Shown piece by piece: positions 7,468 to 12,839 of a stretch of 49,225 nt of DNA (within the stretch, counting starts at the first letter, position 1; the number at the start of each line of letters is the position of its first letter). The notes beneath the pieces are model-generated. The model worked only from the letters and a program-made list of their open reading frames with translations, was not told the origin of the DNA and ran no database searches. The DNA is from a virus: the IMG/VR virus record IMGVR_UViG_3300018411_000006, positions 1 to 49,225 of that record; one strand, written 5' to 3'. Made by a program: the position numbers and the translations under genes.

Positions 7468-7830
7468 TTACTCAGTGGGAAAGCTAGATTTCTTTACGTC
7501 AAGCAAGCCAATGCCATACGCCTGCTTGGCCTCTTTGTGATTAACGAGTTGCCCGTTTACAGTGTTGGCAACATCGCTGACTGGACTTCCAGGCTTAAAC
7601 CATCCGGTTTCTTTTTCTCTCTCGGTTAACTCCCTCTTATCCAGACTGCTAATTTCAGATGCATTGCACTGCGGGCAGTAATAAGGCCCGCACTGAACCA
7701 TTCCTATACCAACATCGCAGTGGTCGGCCTCGCAACTGTCATAACCGCAATACGGACAGATAGCCAGGTCAGGCCTATATATGTTTCGATGGTTAGTGCT
7801 GAATTCATGACGACCAATTCCCGTGCTCAT
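7468..7830 (-). CDS. Zinc-ribbon-like hypothetical protein (120 aa)
   Basis: The N-terminal half contains two Cys pairs and extra Cys/His residues (CPYCGYDSCEADHC, then CGPYYCPQC), consistent with one or two zinc sites. The C-terminal half is mixed, with no known motif. A GAGGGG ribosome site precedes the ATG. It is an accessory gene of the leftward operon, separated from both neighbours by intrinsic terminators. Function unknown. Confidence 0.7.
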   Translation of the reverse strand: MSTGIGRHEFSTNHRNIYRPDLAICPYCGYDSCEADHCDVGIGMVQCGPYYCPQCNASEISSLDKRELTEREKETGWFKPGSPVSDVANTVNGQLVNHKEAKQAYGIGLLDVKKSSFPTE

Positions 7831-7858
7831 ATTCCCCTCCTGTTATAAATAGCGGCAA

Positions 7859-7882
7859 TAAAAAGGCCGCCATTAGGCAGCC
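7859..7882 (-). terminator. Intrinsic terminator overlapping a gene end
   Basis: Minus-strand hairpin GGCTGCC-TAAT-GGCGGCC followed by TTTTTA. It overlaps the last codons of the 7873-8097 gene. Confidence 0.75.
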
Positions 7883-8097
7883 GGTTTGATATGTTCGATT
7901 ATCTTTTTAGCAAAGGATAAAGCCTGCTCATCAGTGAGCACCATGCACCCCGTCTCACTGTAAATCTGTAGCTCAACCAATCCCGCATCGCCTTTGCTAT
8001 TTTCGTAAAACTGTATGCTGCATGTATCCCCATCTCTGTCATCAAATTCAAAAGTAGGCCATTCTGGTGAACGCAAGCTTGTCCGCTCTCGAAACAT
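7873..8097 (-). CDS. Hypothetical protein (74 aa)
   Basis: Not recognised. A small, mostly beta N-terminal part (EFDDRDGDTCSIQFYEN, then LVELQIYSETGCMVL) followed by a C-terminal helix (EQALSFAKKIIEHIKP). A GAGG ribosome site precedes the ATG. A terminator overlaps its end. It sits between the zinc-ribbon gene and the pentapeptide gene in the leftward operon. Confidence 0.65.
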   Translation of the reverse strand: MFRERTSLRSPEWPTFEFDDRDGDTCSIQFYENSKGDAGLVELQIYSETGCMVLTDEQALSFAKKIIEHIKPAA

Positions 8098-8132
8098 TTC
8101 CTCACCTCATAAGTTAATTAACGTGCCGTAAC

Positions 8133-8160
8133 CAAAAGAAAAGGCCGCGTTATGCGACCT
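8133..8160 (-). terminator. Intrinsic terminator after pentapeptide gene
   Basis: Minus-strand stem AGGTCGC/GCGGCCT with a short loop, then TTTTCTTTT. It overlaps the last codons of the pentapeptide gene. Confidence 0.7.
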
Positions 8161-8671
8161 CTTCAACATATTCTTTGCTGGTCAGCCATTCAGGCCTCTC
8201 GCCTTTGCTGAGATAGAAATCGATAATATCCAGCAAACGTGGATAGAATTTCAGTGCGGTACGCCCATCCATTTCTGCGATGTCGTGTTTGCTATATTTG
8301 CGCCATTCATCGGCGGTGTGATTCTGGCATCCGGCCCGGACATATTCACCGTTAGTGATGCTGATGAAGTACTTCTCACCCACGATTACGAAAGTGAGAT
8401 CAGGCAGGTCGGCACCGTACAGGTCGGCACCGTACAGGTTGGCACCGCGCAGGTCGGCACCGCGCAGGTTGGCACCGCGCAGGTTGGCACCGCGCAGGTT
8501 GGCACCGCGCAGGTCGGCACCGCGCAGGTTGGCACCGCGCAGGTTGGCACCGCGCAGGTCGGCACCGCGCAGGTTGGCACCGTACAGGTTGGCTTTCGAT
8601 CCGTTCTCACCGAATGACGTTACGTAGACCTTATGCTCTTCGAGAATCTTGGATAACTCAGTGGCATTCAT
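8150..8671 (-). CDS. Pentapeptide-repeat protein
   Basis: 173 aa from the ATG at 8671, which follows GAGGG by seven bases (an upstream TTG at 8695 is less likely). Residues 27-95 are uninterrupted pentapeptides of the A(N/D)LxG type, predicted to form a right-handed four-sided beta helix. The N-terminal 20 residues are helical ([15 protein letters not shown]). The C-terminal domain (about 96-173) carries the conserved [19 protein letters not shown] pattern seen after such repeats in phage proteins. Some pentapeptide proteins mimic DNA and protect gyrase. Whether this one does is unknown. It is the first accessory gene after N. Confidence 0.85.
   Translation of the reverse strand: MNATELSKILEEHKVYVTSFGENGSKANLYGANLRGADLRGANLRGANLRGADLRGANLRGANLRGANLRGADLRGANLYGADLYGADLPDLTFVIVGEKYFISITNGEYVRAGCQNHTADEWRKYSKHDIAEMDGRTALKFYPRLLDIIDFYLSKGERPEWLTSKEYVEEVA
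8405..8593. repeat. 15-bp tandem repeat inside the pentapeptide gene
   Basis: About twelve and a half copies of a 15-bp unit (CAGGTYGGCACCGYR on the plus strand), each coding three-turn steps of the pentapeptide helix. Units differ at only two or three positions, so copy number is likely to vary by slippage or recombination. Confidence 0.9.
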
Positions 8672-8693
8672 TGTTAAACCCTCAAATTTAGGC

Positions 8694-8717
8694 AAAAGAA
8701 AAGCCGCCGTAGCGACT
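8694..8717 (-). terminator. Intrinsic terminator after N
   Basis: Minus-strand stem AGTCGC-TACG-GCGGCT followed by TTTTCTTTT, directly at the end of N. It is the tL1-type site that N would have to overcome first. Confidence 0.75.
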
Positions 8718-8977
8718 TATTTGATGATGTGTGTTGCGTCCTTCCTGACTTTGCGGTGACCGGCTGCGAATATTGCAATTTCCGGCATGCATGCAGAACC
8801 CTCACTCACTTCCTTACCCATCATTCCCAGCGTAGTGGCTGTTGTGATGGCGTTTATTACCCGGTTTGAACAACCTTCAGATAACCGTGAAAATGCACGG
8901 TCAATCTTCTTGCAGTAGGCTTTCATCTCATTGTGCTGGCGAGCACGTTCGAGCTTGCGAATCTCTCTGGCTTTCAT
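8717..8977 (-). CDS. N: N-type antitermination protein
   Basis: 86-aa protein, first gene of the PL operon. The start at 8977 has GGAGG six bases upstream. The N-terminus is an arginine/lysine-rich helix (MKAREIRKLERARQHNEMK), as expected for boxB binding. The C-terminal part follows P22 gp24 (N) closely: RV..AI near the middle, then KEV.EGS...P, and AAGHRK near the end. N proteins bind boxB RNA and host Nus factors to make RNA polymerase ignore terminators. Matching nutL and nutR sites are visible at 9135-9171 and 11720-11758. Assignment rests on this remembered family pattern and on position. Confidence 0.82.
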   Translation of the reverse strand: MKAREIRKLERARQHNEMKAYCKKIDRAFSRLSEGCSNRVINAITTATTLGMMGKEVSEGSACMPEIAIFAAGHRKVRKDATHIIK

Positions 8978-8992
8978 TGGATACCTCCAGTG

Positions 8993-9124
8993 GTTGCTTT
9001 GGTGGTGTGGCGTGCGCATTCCTGCGACTACACGAATCGAACGTGTCACACGGTCAGCCTTACGAGCCCGCCGTCACCCATATACCGCAGTAGTCATTTC
9101 TGACTCACCACACCCCAAAGCAAC
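8993..9124 (-). promoter_or_regulatory. Structured N leader (probable RNase III hairpin)
   Basis: In the PL transcript, GTTGCTTTGG plus GGTGTGG (9108-9124) can pair with CCACACC plus CCAAAGCAAC (8993-9010) with one bulged base, giving a 17-bp stem. Its base is a few bases from the N ribosome site. Inside are GACTAC/GTAGTC and a perfect ACACG-TTCGATT-CGTGT hairpin. Lambda N has a comparable leader hairpin that is cut by RNase III and used for autoregulation. The role here is inferred from that. Confidence 0.6.
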
Positions 9125-9134
9125 ATCCTTTGGC

Positions 9135-9171
9135 GGGGACGAATCATCCCCATGTCATCTTGTTAAAGAGC
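9135..9171 (-). promoter_or_regulatory. nutL: nutL (boxA and boxB)
   Basis: Reading leftward, boxA GCTCTTTAACA (9161-9171) matches the rRNA-type consensus, and the boxB hairpin GGGGATGATTCGTCCCC (9135-9151) follows. The boxB is nearly the same as that of nutR. It lies between PL and N. Confidence 0.82.
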
Positions 9172-9217
9172 CTGCAACTCAGTCCTTGTTGCGTCTCAGC
9201 GTCCTGCTGATGGACTA

Positions 9218-9246
9218 AGAATACTCATAGTATTTATTTTAGTAAA
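9218..9246 (-). promoter_or_regulatory. PL promoter
   Basis: Minus-strand -35 TTTACT (9241-9246) and -10 TATTCT (9218-9223), separated by 17 bp. It overlaps two repressor operators. The -10 is identical to that of PR. Confidence 0.8.
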
Positions 9247-9289
9247 TACCCGGAGTATTTATTTTTAATGATGAATACTCTAGATATTG
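9219..9289. promoter_or_regulatory. OL: three CI/Cro operators
   Basis: Three 17-bp imperfect palindromes with half-site AATAC: 9219-9235 (GAATACTCATAGTATTT), 9244-9260 (AAATACCCGGAGTATTT) and 9273-9289 (GAATACTCTAGATATTG). Centres are 25 and 29 bp apart. The same motif recurs at OR. Two of the sites cover the PL -10 and -35. Confidence 0.82.
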
Positions 9290-9353
9290 ATTTACAAGGT
9301 TATTTAATTTTGTTTTTGCCGTGATATGCTCAAAAAAACATCAGGAGGTGGCT

Positions 9354-9554
9354 ATGGAACGAGACAAATTCTTTGCTGAGCTTCATCCGCAGATAGTTGA
9401 AGTGCTTGGAACAGCTGTTATGCAACTGCTGGTTGAGAAGCGCGAGCCGTCGAGAGAGGCGCTGATAGAAATGATTCAGGTGCTATGGCAGGAAGATCAG
9501 GTGGACTTGGCGGTAGAGTTGGCGCTGGATGTTCTTTCTTTGCCGGAAGAGTAG
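9354..9554 (+). CDS. Hypothetical immunity-region protein (66 aa)
   Basis: Rightward gene divergent from PL, with AGGAGGT seven bases before the ATG. The product is acidic and helical (MERDKFFAELHPQIVEVLG; then a segment ending LAVELALDVLSLPEE) and has no membrane segment. Similar short proteins occur in enterobacterial prophages, function unknown. It starts 64 bp from the outermost OL operator and is convergent with the rex-position gene pair. It could be repressed or co-regulated by CI, but no clear promoter hexamers were found for it. Confidence 0.65.
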   Translation: MERDKFFAELHPQIVEVLGTAVMQLLVEKREPSREALIEMIQVLWQEDQVDLAVELALDVLSLPEE

Positions 9555-9711
9555 GGCGCAGGTGGTTAACGATGTCACCCGTGGTAAATGATTAACCAGT
9601 AGTGCTAGCGTTAACCAAAAATTGGATCACCGGTAAAGGCAGTCTACATGCGGGTTTGTCTGGGATTTATGGCGGTAATTGCACCTACTTGGGATCACCA
9701 GAAACAGGCAT
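9555..9711. other. Noncoding gap with inverted GGTTAAC/GTTAACC motifs
   Basis: Between the 66-aa gene and the minus-strand terminator. Repeated TGGTTAA/TTAACCA elements (near 9562, 9592 and 9610) and two GGATCACC copies are visible. No convincing gene. The plus-strand frame at 9602-9802 runs through the terminator and is unlikely to be real. Confidence 0.4.
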
Positions 9712-9737
9712 AAAAAACCCGGCTCGGTGGCCGGGTT
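9712..9737 (-). terminator. Terminator of the CI operon
   Basis: Minus-strand stem AACCCGGC-CACCGA-GCCGGGTT followed by TTTTTT. It ends the leftward transcript that carries cI and the two genes after it. Confidence 0.85.
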
Positions 9738-9754
9738 CTATTAATGCGTTAAAC

Positions 9755-10222
9755 CTATCGAGGCGAGAAAACCTCAAAGAGCTTATAAAGACCGAAGACT
9801 AAGCTTGGCAATCCCAGTATCCATAAGATGATAGCCAGTTTTTGATCCTTGAGCTTGCCATCAAAAGAAATGGACTGATTCTCTAAGGTGGAAGTCATCT
9901 TTTGTGATTGAAGTTCGAGTGCAGAAGAAAGCCTCTGGCCTTGCAATTCCATCGCTGAAGATAGCTTAACGGATTGCTGTTCAAGTGCGCTAGCGAGTTT
10001 AATTCCTTGTAACTCAATTTTTCCATCTATGCGAATGATGGTTTCGTTTAGGCGAGACAGTGTTGACTCCATAGAATCAACTTTCTTTTCAAGTCGCTCT
10101 AAGCGTTCAGTCATATTGCCACCTCCGCCGCTTCCACCGTCATAACCATTGTTCAAATTATACACGTTGTACTCTTCGTTAGCAACCGGCGTATCCCTTC
10201 TGACAAAAGCTGAGCGTGACAT
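9755..10222 (-). CDS. Membrane-anchored coiled-coil protein in the rex position
   Basis: 155 aa. Residues 1-36 are polar and Gly-rich (ending GGSGGGGN). About 37-125 is a long coiled coil (MTERLERLEKKVDSMESTLS) with heptad-like LASALEQQS/LSSALELQS repeats. Residues 128-148 form a transmembrane helix (LAIILWILGLPSLVFGLYKLF), followed by a short tail. The start overlaps the upstream gene closely (one-base gap), so it is coupled. A GGAGG site seven bases before Met37 may give a second product of 119 aa. It would be expressed in lysogens with CI. A tail-anchored sensor or exclusion role is possible but unproven. Confidence 0.75.
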   Translation of the reverse strand: MSRSAFVRRDTPVANEEYNVYNLNNGYDGGSGGGGNMTERLERLEKKVDSMESTLSRLNETIIRIDGKIELQGIKLASALEQQSVKLSSAMELQGQRLSSALELQSQKMTSTLENQSISFDGKLKDQKLAIILWILGLPSLVFGLYKLFEVFSPR

Positions 10223-10223
10223 A

Positions 10224-10649
10224 TCAAATTTTCCATTCTTTTGATAGATAGAAGAAACACTCAGAGCTATGAATTATACGACTTACCTCTGATTCATCAA
10301 TGGCGTGCAGAGAAAGAGTGACCTTGTATATACCTTCATCTTTGATATGGATATTCATGAGGGACATGTTTTCAATGCTAACTGATTCGTTTCCTGATGT
10401 AGTACCTGCGACAATAGGGTCTGTTTGCAATGACTGATCACTGCCGAATTCAATGCGATGATCGCCAAAGAATAAATCGACATCTACTCGATAATTAATC
10501 TTTGTTTTTATTATCAACCCAAAAGAAACGTCAATGCTTATTTTCCCTGTTTCTTCATCTGGTTTGATCCATGGTTGCGGATAATTTAATGATCTGGCTA
10601 TCTTTCCAGGAAAGATTTGAGAAACATACAAAAATGAAATCTTTTCCAT
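10224..10649 (-). CDS. Unknown beta-rich protein in the rex position
   Basis: 141 aa from the ATG at 10649, which has AAGGA six bases upstream (a TTG at 10655 is less likely). Predicted to be almost all beta strand (KISIDVSFGLIIKTKINYR, then IKDEGIYKVTLSLHAID), resembling an Ig/C2-like sandwich such as DUF6941-type domains. There is no signal peptide. It lies 52 bp after cI with no terminator between, and one base before a membrane coiled-coil gene. The pair therefore forms a lysogeny-expressed unit where lambda carries rexA-rexB. Function unknown. Confidence 0.75.
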   Translation of the reverse strand: MEKISFLYVSQIFPGKIARSLNYPQPWIKPDEETGKISIDVSFGLIIKTKINYRVDVDLFFGDHRIEFGSDQSLQTDPIVAGTTSGNESVSIENMSLMNIHIKDEGIYKVTLSLHAIDESEVSRIIHSSECFFYLSKEWKI

Positions 10650-10701
10650 TACCAATCCTTCTTTGAATTCGCAGGCATCACCCGAACGTCTCTTCCGGCC
10701 A

Positions 10702-11412
10702 CTACAGCAGCCGCAGCTTCGTCTCTACAGCCACGCCAATAATCGTGCAGTTGCCATTGATTGAAACCAGCGGCCACTGCGGGTTCAGCCCCTTCAGATA
10801 GCGCTGACTGCCATCGATTATCAGTTTCTTGAACGTCGCTTCGTTGTCATCTTGCAGCTTGGCTACGACCAGGTTGCCATTGCATGCATCACGACCGGTA
10901 TCGAAAAGCACAAACGTGCCTTCTGGTATGCTCAACCCCATCGGCGCGGTCATCGAATCGCCTTCCACTTCAAGCCAGAACGCATCCCCTTGGATGTGAG
11001 CATCAGACTCAAGCCAGAGGTCTATATCCTTCAAGGTGTACGCTTCAACGGCTTCCGCCCACGCACCTGCCTGAACCTTGCTCAGCACCGGATAGCTAAC
11101 ACCTTTTGTATAAGGCGTAAAGCCTGAGACGTTCGCATCGATAGACCTTGCGTACTCACCAATTTCTTTAGCCAGTGACGGGCTTATCTCCGCTGGGCTG
11201 ACGTTAAGTATTTTCGCCAGAGAGGTTAACGCCGGAACATTCAGAGCAATGCGACCATTCATGTAATGACCCACAGCGCCCTGCGATATGCCAAGCGCGT
11301 CGGCGATTGTGTATTGAGTGATTTTTAAATCTTTCTTTTTTGACTCATACAAAGCCTTAAGTCGCTCTGCGTCTCTAAGCTGTTCTGCCGTCAGGGTCTT
11401 TTTATTTTCCAT
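10702..11412 (-). CDS. cI: CI-type repressor with LexA-like autocleavage domain
   Basis: 236 aa. N-terminal HTH_3 domain (about 12-75; ITQYTIADALGISQGAVGHY). C-terminal S24 peptidase fold: cleavage site Ala115-Gly116 (SKVQAGAWAE), catalytic Ser153 (EGDSMTAP) and Lys185 (LVVAKLQD). It represses PL and PR and is inactivated through RecA in the SOS response. The ATG at 11412 is preferred over a GTG three bases upstream. The ribosome site is weak, as for lambda cI made from PRM. OR lies between it and cro. The two genes downstream share its transcript. Confidence 0.95.
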   Translation of the reverse strand: MENKKTLTAEQLRDAERLKALYESKKKDLKITQYTIADALGISQGAVGHYMNGRIALNVPALTSLAKILNVSPAEISPSLAKEIGEYARSIDANVSGFTPYTKGVSYPVLSKVQAGAWAEAVEAYTLKDIDLWLESDAHIQGDAFWLEVEGDSMTAPMGLSIPEGTFVLFDTGRDACNGNLVVAKLQDDNEATFKKLIIDGSQRYLKGLNPQWPLVSINGNCTIIGVAVETKLRLL

Positions 11413-11422
11413 CACTTCATTC

Positions 11423-11488
11423 TATTACCGCAGGTAATTAAACCAAAATACCTAAGATATTTACAAAAACAAATACCCGTAGTATTCT
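11423..11488. promoter_or_regulatory. OR: two clear operators and a third diverged one
   Basis: 17-bp sites at 11446-11462 (AAATACCTAAGATATTT) and 11472-11488 (AAATACCCGTAGTATTC) match the OL sites. A third palindrome at 11423-11439 (TATTACCGCAGGTAATT) has a changed half-site and lies next to the cI start, where a PRM-controlling OR3 would be. Centre spacings are 23 and 26 bp. Confidence 0.78.
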
Positions 11489-11489
11489 T
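11461..11489 (+). promoter_or_regulatory. PR promoter
   Basis: -35 TTTACA (11461-11466) and -10 TATTCT (11484-11489), 17 bp apart, overlapping the operator next to cro. Transcription would start about 20 bp before the cro ATG. Confidence 0.8.
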
Positions 11490-11516
11490 TTGGTGTGACC
11501 TTCAAGGAGTAGGCCT

Positions 11517-11711
11517 ATGACCAGAATGACACTTGAGGATTACGCAAAAATTCACGGCCAGGCAAAGGCCGCGAAGGATTTTGGAGTAATCCAGTGCGCT
11601 ATCAGTAAAGCCATTCGAACCGGTCGACAGATTTTTGTGACGGTTCAGGAAGATGGCACGGTGAAAGGTGAGGAATTCAAACCTTTCCCAAGCAAAGAAA
11701 AAGCAGCTTAA
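11517..11711 (+). CDS. cro: Cro repressor
   Basis: 64-aa lambda-type Cro. The whole length follows lambda Cro: [20 protein letters not shown] at the N-terminus, the recognition helix region [15 protein letters not shown], then [11 protein letters not shown] and EEFKPFPS near the end. It binds the OL/OR sites and turns down early transcription during lytic growth. AAGGAG stands eight bases before the ATG. It pairs with a LexA-like CI, as in lambda, while other early genes are P22-like. Confidence 0.95.
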   Translation: MTRMTLEDYAKIHGQAKAAKDFGVIQCAISKAIRTGRQIFVTVQEDGTVKGEEFKPFPSKEKAA

Positions 11712-11719
11712 GCACCACC

Positions 11720-11758
11720 CGCTCTTTAAAACTACTGGCTCAGGGATGTTTCGTCCCT
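11720..11758 (+). promoter_or_regulatory. nutR: nutR (boxA and boxB)
   Basis: boxA CGCTCTTTAAAA (11720-11731) and the boxB hairpin AGGGATGTTTCGTCCCT (11742-11758), just after cro. The boxB loop and stem agree with nutL except at the closing pair and one loop base. Confidence 0.85.
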
Positions 11759-11817
11759 TCTTAAAGCGCATCAACGAATGCGCATAACTATCTATTTCAC
11801 CAAGGAAAGTATGACAA

Positions 11818-12108
11818 ATGGAACGTACACGCACACGCACATCTGCGCGGCAGATTGAAAGTACCTTGCTCAACAAAATCACGTTGCATGGAAGCAAGGC
11901 AATAGCTGACGCAATCGGCGTTGATCGCTCGCAGATAACGCGATGGAAGCGGGACTTTATCCCGAAGATTTCGATGTTACTGGCAGTGCTTGAATGGGGG
12001 ATTGTTGACGATGAGATGGCCCGGCTGGCGTCTCAGGTGGCAGCGATTCTCACAAATAAAAAATCCCCGGCTGCAACCGAGGATTCACAAGTGACGATGG
12101 ATTTCTAA
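11818..12108 (+). CDS. cII: CII transcriptional activator
   Basis: 96-aa lambda-type CII, the activator of lysogenic promoters. It matches lambda CII almost throughout: the IESTLLNKITLHG helix, the HTH region VDRSQITRWKRDFIPK, MLLAVLEWGIVDDEMARLA (tetramer helix) and the flexible tail after ILTNKK that targets it to FtsH. The start follows AAGGAAAGTATGACAA. A CIII-like protective partner is encoded at 5931-6104. An intrinsic terminator on the other strand overlaps its 3' end. Confidence 0.95.
   Translation: MERTRTRTSARQIESTLLNKITLHGSKAIADAIGVDRSQITRWKRDFIPKISMLLAVLEWGIVDDEMARLASQVAAILTNKKSPAATEDSQVTMDF
12056..12085 (-). terminator. OOP terminator
   Basis: Minus-strand nine-pair stem with a TTGCAG loop followed by TTTTTTA, inside the last codons of cII. 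Confidence 0.78.
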
Positions 12109-12113
12109 ACCAC
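12056..12113 (-). ncRNA. oop: OOP-like antisense RNA to cII
   Basis: A minus-strand promoter (-35 TTGCTT at 12142-12147, 16 bp, -10 TATTCT at 12120-12125) and a strong terminator (AATCCTCGG/CCGGGGATT then TTTT, 12056-12085) bracket a predicted RNA of about 57 nt. It is complementary to the cII 3' end. Lambda OOP has the same place and reduces CII. Transcription here is inferred. Confidence 0.6.
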
Positions 12114-12127
12114 AACTGGAGAATACC

Positions 12128-12664
12128 ATGATTTTGACAGTAAGCAAAAATGCGCTGCTGAGCGCAATGATATTCCAGGCTAAAGGCGACGTTCGTTATT
12201 ACCTGAATGGCGTCTGTTTCTCTCCCGATAAGAAACTTTACTCCACTGACGGTCATCGCGCCTTTATCGGTGAGCACACAACCGAAGACCTGGTTGAACA
12301 GGTCATCGTTGCTGTCAGCGGACCGAAGGTTACGAAGTTTGAAACTGCCTCAATCGACACTGATACCGGAATCGTTTCCTACCTGGATGAACACGGTGAG
12401 CGCACATCTGCTGGCGTTTGCAAGGTGGTTGATGGGCGATTCCCTGATGTTGAAAGACTGCGCTCCTCGCATGAATCAAAACCGGTAGATGAGATTGGAT
12501 TCAATGCCAGCTACCTCGCTGATATCGAAAAGGCTGCGAAGCTCTATAACCCCCGTTTCTGCGGCGTAAAAATTAAGCCTGGCGGCTCAGAAAATGCTGC
12601 CGTCGTCGAGTTCAACGGCGCGTTCGGTAACGGGCAAGTCATCATCATGCCAATGCGTTTGTAG
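12128..12664 (+). CDS. Possible sliding-clamp-like replication protein
   Basis: 178 aa in the replication block. The start ILTVSKNALLSAMIFQAKGD and the strand-rich body (YYLNGVCFSPDKKLYSTDGHRAF, then ending GNGQVIIMPMRL) recall one or two domains of the DnaN beta-clamp fold, including the typical closing IMPMRL. It is half the length of DnaN, so it could dimerise, interact with the host clamp, or be unrelated. It lies between cII and the O-type gene with GGAG seven bases before the ATG. The clamp assignment is tentative. Confidence 0.6.
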   Translation: MILTVSKNALLSAMIFQAKGDVRYYLNGVCFSPDKKLYSTDGHRAFIGEHTTEDLVEQVIVAVSGPKVTKFETASIDTDTGIVSYLDEHGERTSAGVCKVVDGRFPDVERLRSSHESKPVDEIGFNASYLADIEKAAKLYNPRFCGVKIKPGGSENAAVVEFNGAFGNGQVIIMPMRL

Positions 12665-12674
12665 GGGGCTAGCC

Positions 12675-12839
12675 ATGAAAAATCGCAAGAAACAAACTCC
12701 CGCAGAAGAGCGGGAGCACCCTGATTCACCTGATGGATTAGTCGTTGCAGCCTCTAAAAACCGGGCGTTCGCAGAACGTCTGATTGGTGTTATCCGGCTG
12801 GCAATTGTCGCATCAGGAGGTAGGCATGGGCGTCGTTAA
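12675..12839 (+). CDS. Hypothetical basic protein (54 aa)
   Basis: Starts at the ATG at 12675 after GGGGGC. The product opens MKNRKKQTPAEEREHPDSPD and ends in a basic helix (FAERLIGVIRLAIVASGGR). Not recognised. It overlaps the start of the replication initiator gene by 14 nt, and the AGGAGG of that gene lies inside it, which supports coupled translation. Confidence 0.6.
   Translation: MKNRKKQTPAEEREHPDSPDGLVVAASKNRAFAERLIGVIRLAIVASGGRHGRR

Noticed and set aside
8405-8593. CRISPR-like or regulatory tandem array
   Set aside because: The 15-bp units are contiguous, without spacers, and keep the reading frame of a pentapeptide protein.
9025-9115. A functional tRNA gene in the N leader
   Set aside because: The T-arm is perfect, but no D-arm or paired anticodon stem could be drawn and there is no CCA end.
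9602-9802. Plus-strand 66-aa ORF
   Set aside because: No ribosome site; runs across the cI-operon terminator and into the antisense of a clear gene.
11759-11830. CII-dependent PRE promoter between cro and cII
   Set aside because: No TTGC-N6-TTGC pair could be found by eye; only ATGCGC repeats at the wrong spacing.
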